Source: Glycomyces sp. NRRL B-16210
Lineage (GTDB): Bacteria > Actinomycetota > Actinomycetes > Mycobacteriales > Micromonosporaceae
Reading direction: 5' to 3'
NCBI RefSeq assembly: GCF_000719515.1
Contig: NZ_JOGR01000010.1
Span: 445,532-509,531 of the forward strand
Length of the DNA stretch: 64,000 bases
Each line of letters opens with the position of its first letter. Within the stretch, counting starts at the first letter, position 1. The position numbers were made by a program, and so were the translations under genes. The notes under the pieces were generated by a model. The model did not search any database. It was not told where the DNA came from and saw only the letters and a list, made by a program, of their open reading frames with translations. Below are positions 61,068 to 64,000 of this stretch, piece by piece.

Positions 61068-62116
61068 CGACACCACTGCCCACGGCCGCGGCCGCGGCCG
61101 ACGACCTCTCGAAACCGCCCGACCGGCGGCGGCGCAGGCTCCTGGGCCTCGCCGCCGCCGCGGCCGCGCTCGCCGTCCTCGTCCTGCTCAGCCTCGCGCT
61201 CGGCTCCAAGCCCCTGCCGATCGGCGAAGTCGCCGAAGCGCTGTGGCGCGACAACGGCGACCCGCGCATCATCGTGGTCGGCCAGCGACTCCCCCGCACC
61301 GTGCTCGCCGTCCTCGTCGGGATCGCCCTGGCCGTGGCCGGGGCGCTCATGCAGGGCCTCACCCGCAACCCCCTCGCCGACCCCGGGCTCCTGGGGGTCT
61401 CGGCGGGGGCGGCGCTCGGCGTGGTCCTGGCGGTGTGGCTCATGCCCGCCGCCGGCCCGCTGCTCCAAGTGTGGGCGGCGTTCGCCGGGGCGGTGGTCAC
61501 CGCGTGCGCGGTGTTCCTCATCGGCAGCCTGGGCGGGCGCGGGCGCTCGCCGGTGACGCTGGTGCTCGCCGGGGTCGCGCTCGGCGCGGTCCTCCAAGGG
61601 CTCGCTTCGACAGTGGTGCTGCTGAACGCGAACGTGTTCTTGACGATGCGCAGCTGGCAGGCCGGGTCGGTGGCCGACCTCGGCTGGCGGGCCGTGTTGA
61701 CGGTCGCGCCGTTCCTGGCCGCAGGGCTGCTGCTCGCGGCGTTCGCCGCGCGGGGCCTGAACGCGGTCGCGCTCGGTGAAGACCTGGCGAACGCGTTGGG
61801 CGCCAACCAGTGGCTGACGCGCATCGCGGTGGTCGCGGCGGTGACGCTGCTGTGCGGGTCGGCGACGGCCGCGATCGGCGTCGTGTGGTTCCTCGGGATG
61901 ATGGTCCCCCACGTGGCCCGGTGGATCACCGGGCCCGACCAGCGGTGGATCCTCGCCTACAGCTGCCTGCTCGGCCCCTCGCTCATGATCGCCGCCGACG
62001 TGCTCGGCCGGGTCGTGGTCATCCCCGACGAGATCCCCGCCGGGGTCGTCACGGCCGTGATCGGCGCGCCCGTCCTCATCTGGATGGTGCGGCGCCGGAA
62101 TGCGAGCGGCCTGTGA
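61064..62116 (+). CDS. Iron-siderophore ABC transporter permease (FepD/FecC-like)
   Basis: A 350-residue FecCD permease with about nine helices, containing AVAGALMQGLTRNPLADPGLLGVSAGAALG and GVVWFLGMMVPHVARWITGPD. It overlaps the SIP stop by four bases. It partners the permease downstream and is similar to the one at 5437-6528. Confidence 0.93.
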   Translation: MTTPLPTAAAAADDLSKPPDRRRRRLLGLAAAAAALAVLVLLSLALGSKPLPIGEVAEALWRDNGDPRIIVVGQRLPRTVLAVLVGIALAVAGALMQGLTRNPLADPGLLGVSAGAALGVVLAVWLMPAAGPLLQVWAAFAGAVVTACAVFLIGSLGGRGRSPVTLVLAGVALGAVLQGLASTVVLLNANVFLTMRSWQAGSVADLGWRAVLTVAPFLAAGLLLAAFAARGLNAVALGEDLANALGANQWLTRIAVVAAVTLLCGSATAAIGVVWFLGMMVPHVARWITGPDQRWILAYSCLLGPSLMIAADVLGRVVVIPDEIPAGVVTAVIGAPVLIWMVRRRNASGL

Positions 62117-63144
62117 GGCGCTATGTGGTGCTGCGCGCGGGCGAGCGCGCCTCGAGCCGGACGATGCTGCGGGTCTTCGCCGTCACGGCGCTGCTGGCGG
62201 TCCTCGCCGTGTGCTGCGCCGTGATCGCCTTGGGACTGGGCGAGATGCGGGTCTCGGCGGCGGACGTGGTCCGCGCGCTGGTCGCGGACGCGGGGCCGGC
62301 GCTGGAGACGGTGATCGTGCAGTGGCGGCTGCCGCGGGTGCTGCTCGGGCTGGTGTTCGGGCTCGCGCTCGGGCTCAGCGGCGCGATCTTCCAGTCGCTC
62401 ACGCGCAACCCGCTCGGCAGCCCCGACGTCATCGGCTTCGACGCGGGCGCCTACTCCGGGGCGGTCCTGTCGATCATCGCCGTCAGCAGCACCGCTCTGG
62501 TGATCCCTTCGGCACTCGGGGGCGGGATCGCCACGGCGCTGGCGGTGTACCTGCTGGCGTACCGGCGGGGCGTGCACGGCTTCCGGCTCATCGTCGTCGG
62601 CATCGCCGTCACCGCGCTCCTTGGCTCGGCGAACACGTACCTGCTGCTCAAGGCGAACCTGTGGACGGCGCAGATGGCCGCGGTGTGGGCCGCGGGGAGC
62701 CTCAACGGGCTCGACTGGGGCGACGCGCGGAACGGCATCGCCGTGATCGCGGTGCTGCTGGTGCCGCTCTTCTGGCTCGGGCGGCGGCTGCGGATGCTGG
62801 AGATGGGCGACGACGCGGCCGCGGCGCTGGGCGTGGCGGTCGAACCGGTCCGCCTGGCGTTGGTCGTCGTGGGCGTCTCGCTCACGGCGGTGGTCACGGC
62901 GCTGGCGGGGCCGATCCCGTTCGTGGCGCTGGTCGCGCCGCAGTTGGCGCGGCGGCTGACGCGGGCGCCGGGCGTCCAGTTGGTGCCTTCGGCGGCGATG
63001 GGCGCGCTGCTGCTGGTCTCGTGCGACGCCGTCGCGCTGAACGTCCCGCCGCAGGCGCTGCCGGTGGGGCTCATGACGATCGTGCTCGGCGGCGCCTATC
63101 TGGTCTGGCTGCTCGTGGCGCAGTCACGGAAGGAGATGCGATGA
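62113..63144 (+). CDS. Iron-siderophore ABC transporter permease (FepG/FecD-like)
   Basis: A 343-residue FecCD permease with the hallmark LSGAIFQSLTRNPLGSPDVIGFDAGAYSGA and the C-terminal VTALAGPIPFVALVAPQLARRLTRAPG. The start is GTG 62113, overlapping the previous stop (GTGA). Its stop overlaps the ATPase start. It completes the pore with the preceding gene. Confidence 0.93.
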   Translation: MRRYVVLRAGERASSRTMLRVFAVTALLAVLAVCCAVIALGLGEMRVSAADVVRALVADAGPALETVIVQWRLPRVLLGLVFGLALGLSGAIFQSLTRNPLGSPDVIGFDAGAYSGAVLSIIAVSSTALVIPSALGGGIATALAVYLLAYRRGVHGFRLIVVGIAVTALLGSANTYLLLKANLWTAQMAAVWAAGSLNGLDWGDARNGIAVIAVLLVPLFWLGRRLRMLEMGDDAAAALGVAVEPVRLALVVVGVSLTAVVTALAGPIPFVALVAPQLARRLTRAPGVQLVPSAAMGALLLVSCDAVALNVPPQALPVGLMTIVLGGAYLVWLLVAQSRKEMR

Positions 63145-63932
63145 CCCTCGAAGCGTCGGGAGTGACCTTCGGCTACCGCGACCGGCCGGTCGGCGAGGAC
63201 CTCGACCTCCGGATCGAGGAGGGTTCGTTCACGGCGATCGTGGGACCGAACGCGTGCGGGAAGTCGACGTTGCTGCGGGTTCTGTCGCGCCTGCTCAAGC
63301 CGAATGCGGGTGCGGTGCTGCTGGACGGCGGGGCGATCGCGTCGATGCCGTCGAAGCAGGTGGCCAAGCGCATGGGGCTGCTGCCGCAGTCCTCGATCGC
63401 GCCGGACGGGATCACCGCGGCGGACCTGGTGGCACGGGGGCGGTTCCCGCACCAGTCGGCGCTGCGGCAGTGGAGCCGAGCCGACGAGGCGGCGGTGCGC
63501 GAGGCGATGCGGGCGACGGGCACGACGGACCTGGCCGACCGGCTCGTGGACGAGCTGTCGGGGGGCCAGCGTCAGCGGGTGTGGGTCGCGATGGTCCTGG
63601 CGCAGGAGACGGGGCTGCTGCTGTTGGACGAGCCGACGACGTTTCTGGACATCGCCCACCAGATCGAGCTGCTGGACATCTTCGCTGGGCTCAACGACGA
63701 GGGACGCACGGTGATCGCGGTGCTGCACGATTTGAACCAGGCGGCGCGGTACGCGTCGCACATCGTGGCGATGCGCGAGGGCGCGATCTATGCCGAGGGG
63801 ACGCCCGAGGAGGTCATCACGGCCGAGACGGTGGAGCAGGTGTTCGACCTGCCGTGCAAGGTGGTGCCCGACCCGGTGTCGGGAACGCCGCTGGTGCTGC
63901 CGCTGAGCCGCGCGCACAGAAGGAAGGGCTGA
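63141..63932 (+). CDS. Ferric-siderophore ABC transporter ATP-binding protein (FepC-like)
   Basis: A 263-residue ATPase with Walker A VGPNACGKST, signature VDELSGGQRQRVWVAMVLAQE, Walker B LLLLDEP and the H-loop AVLHDLNQAARYA. It is very similar to the ATPase at 3519-4370 but lacks its C-terminal tail. The start ATG 63141 has GGAAGGAG seven bases upstream and overlaps the permease stop (ATGA). It ends the iron-regulated operon. Confidence 0.93.
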   Translation: MTLEASGVTFGYRDRPVGEDLDLRIEEGSFTAIVGPNACGKSTLLRVLSRLLKPNAGAVLLDGGAIASMPSKQVAKRMGLLPQSSIAPDGITAADLVARGRFPHQSALRQWSRADEAAVREAMRATGTTDLADRLVDELSGGQRQRVWVAMVLAQETGLLLLDEPTTFLDIAHQIELLDIFAGLNDEGRTVIAVLHDLNQAARYASHIVAMREGAIYAEGTPEEVITAETVEQVFDLPCKVVPDPVSGTPLVLPLSRAHRRKG

Positions 63933-63973
63933 GAGCCGGATCGAGGAACCCGGCAGGTGCGGGCCGGGGTACC

Positions 63974-64000
63974 GCACCCCGCACCCCGCACCCCGCACCC
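63974..64000. repeat. 7-bp tandem repeat (GCACCCC), about four copies to the window end
   Basis: GCACCCC is repeated at 63974, 63981 and 63988, with a fourth, incomplete copy from 63995. It may continue beyond the window. It lies about 40 bases past the last gene, with part of a dyad (GGTGCGG/CCGCACC) that could act as a terminator. Confidence 0.7.

Noticed and set aside
1..64000. Insertion sequences, integrases, CRISPR arrays or prophage genes
   Set aside because: No transposase, integrase or phage structural gene and no regularly spaced array was seen. The rearrangement at 18.4 kb and the AT-rich island at 55 kb show no mobile element at their edges.

Overview
The window is very GC-rich DNA with short intergenic gaps, many GTG starts, stop/start overlaps of one to four bases (ATGA, GTGA, TGATG), DUF397 and Scr1-type HTH genes, and DtxR/IdeR-type iron boxes. 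Together these point to an actinomycete chromosome, Streptomyces-like or Glycomyces-like. The genus cannot be fixed from the sequence alone. No insertion sequence, CRISPR array, rRNA gene or replication origin was seen; one tRNA gene (Val, anticodon CAC) is present.

Layout from left to right. 1-3.4 kb: the tail of a membrane protein, an HSDL2-like SDR, and an OmpR-type two-component pair. 3.5-8.8 kb: a ferric-siderophore ABC importer (two permeases and an ATPase) divergent from two tandem, paralogous binding proteins, each preceded by an iron box. 8.9-13.9 kb: a secreted ExeM/NucH-type nuclease and a secreted PL11 rhamnogalacturonan lyase. 13.9-22.3 kb: tRNA-Val, a ThuA/Gfo-Idh sugar-catabolism pair, an ATP-grasp protein, two head-to-head truncated genes (NACHT NTPase and S9 peptidase), a ParB-like protein, a methyltransferase and a transglutaminase-like protein.

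22.3-30.6 kb: a rhamnogalacturonan uptake and processing operon whose content resembles the Bacillus yes/lpl genes (DUF624, binding protein, two permeases, SGNH esterase, DUF1961, YetA/PL26-like lyase). Its promoter and that of the PL11 gene have the same build and carry the same operator motif just downstream of the -10. 31-35.3 kb: an LLM flavin oxidoreductase, an SDR, an unknown protein and an alpha/beta hydrolase. 35.4-41.1 kb: a LacI regulator, twin perfect 12-bp palindromes, a sugar ABC importer and a GH1-like glycosidase. 41.2-43.5 kb: tsaD overlapping rocD.

43.5-49 kb: a PrpR/RamB/ScfR-type regulator divergent from a thioesterase-prpD-prpB-prpC operon for propionate (2-methylcitrate cycle), ended by a 24-bp perfect hairpin. 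49.1-52.4 kb: a copper-export pair (His/Met-rich exported protein and CopA) behind two CsoR-like boxes. 52.5-58.8 kb: small accessory genes, including a DUF998 and a DUF4287 protein, a large membrane protein, an AT-richer CdiA-CT-type toxin with a probable immunity gene, and an Scr1-type HTH with a DUF397 protein containing an internal repeat. 58.8-64 kb: four consecutive perfect hairpins, a 19/19 iron box, and a second siderophore operon (binding protein, siderophore-interacting flavoprotein, two permeases, ATPase).

The strongest candidates for new biology are the shared rhamnogalacturonan operator, the toxin/immunity island, the four-hairpin array, the deletion junction at about 18385, and the repeat-rich control region of the prp operon.
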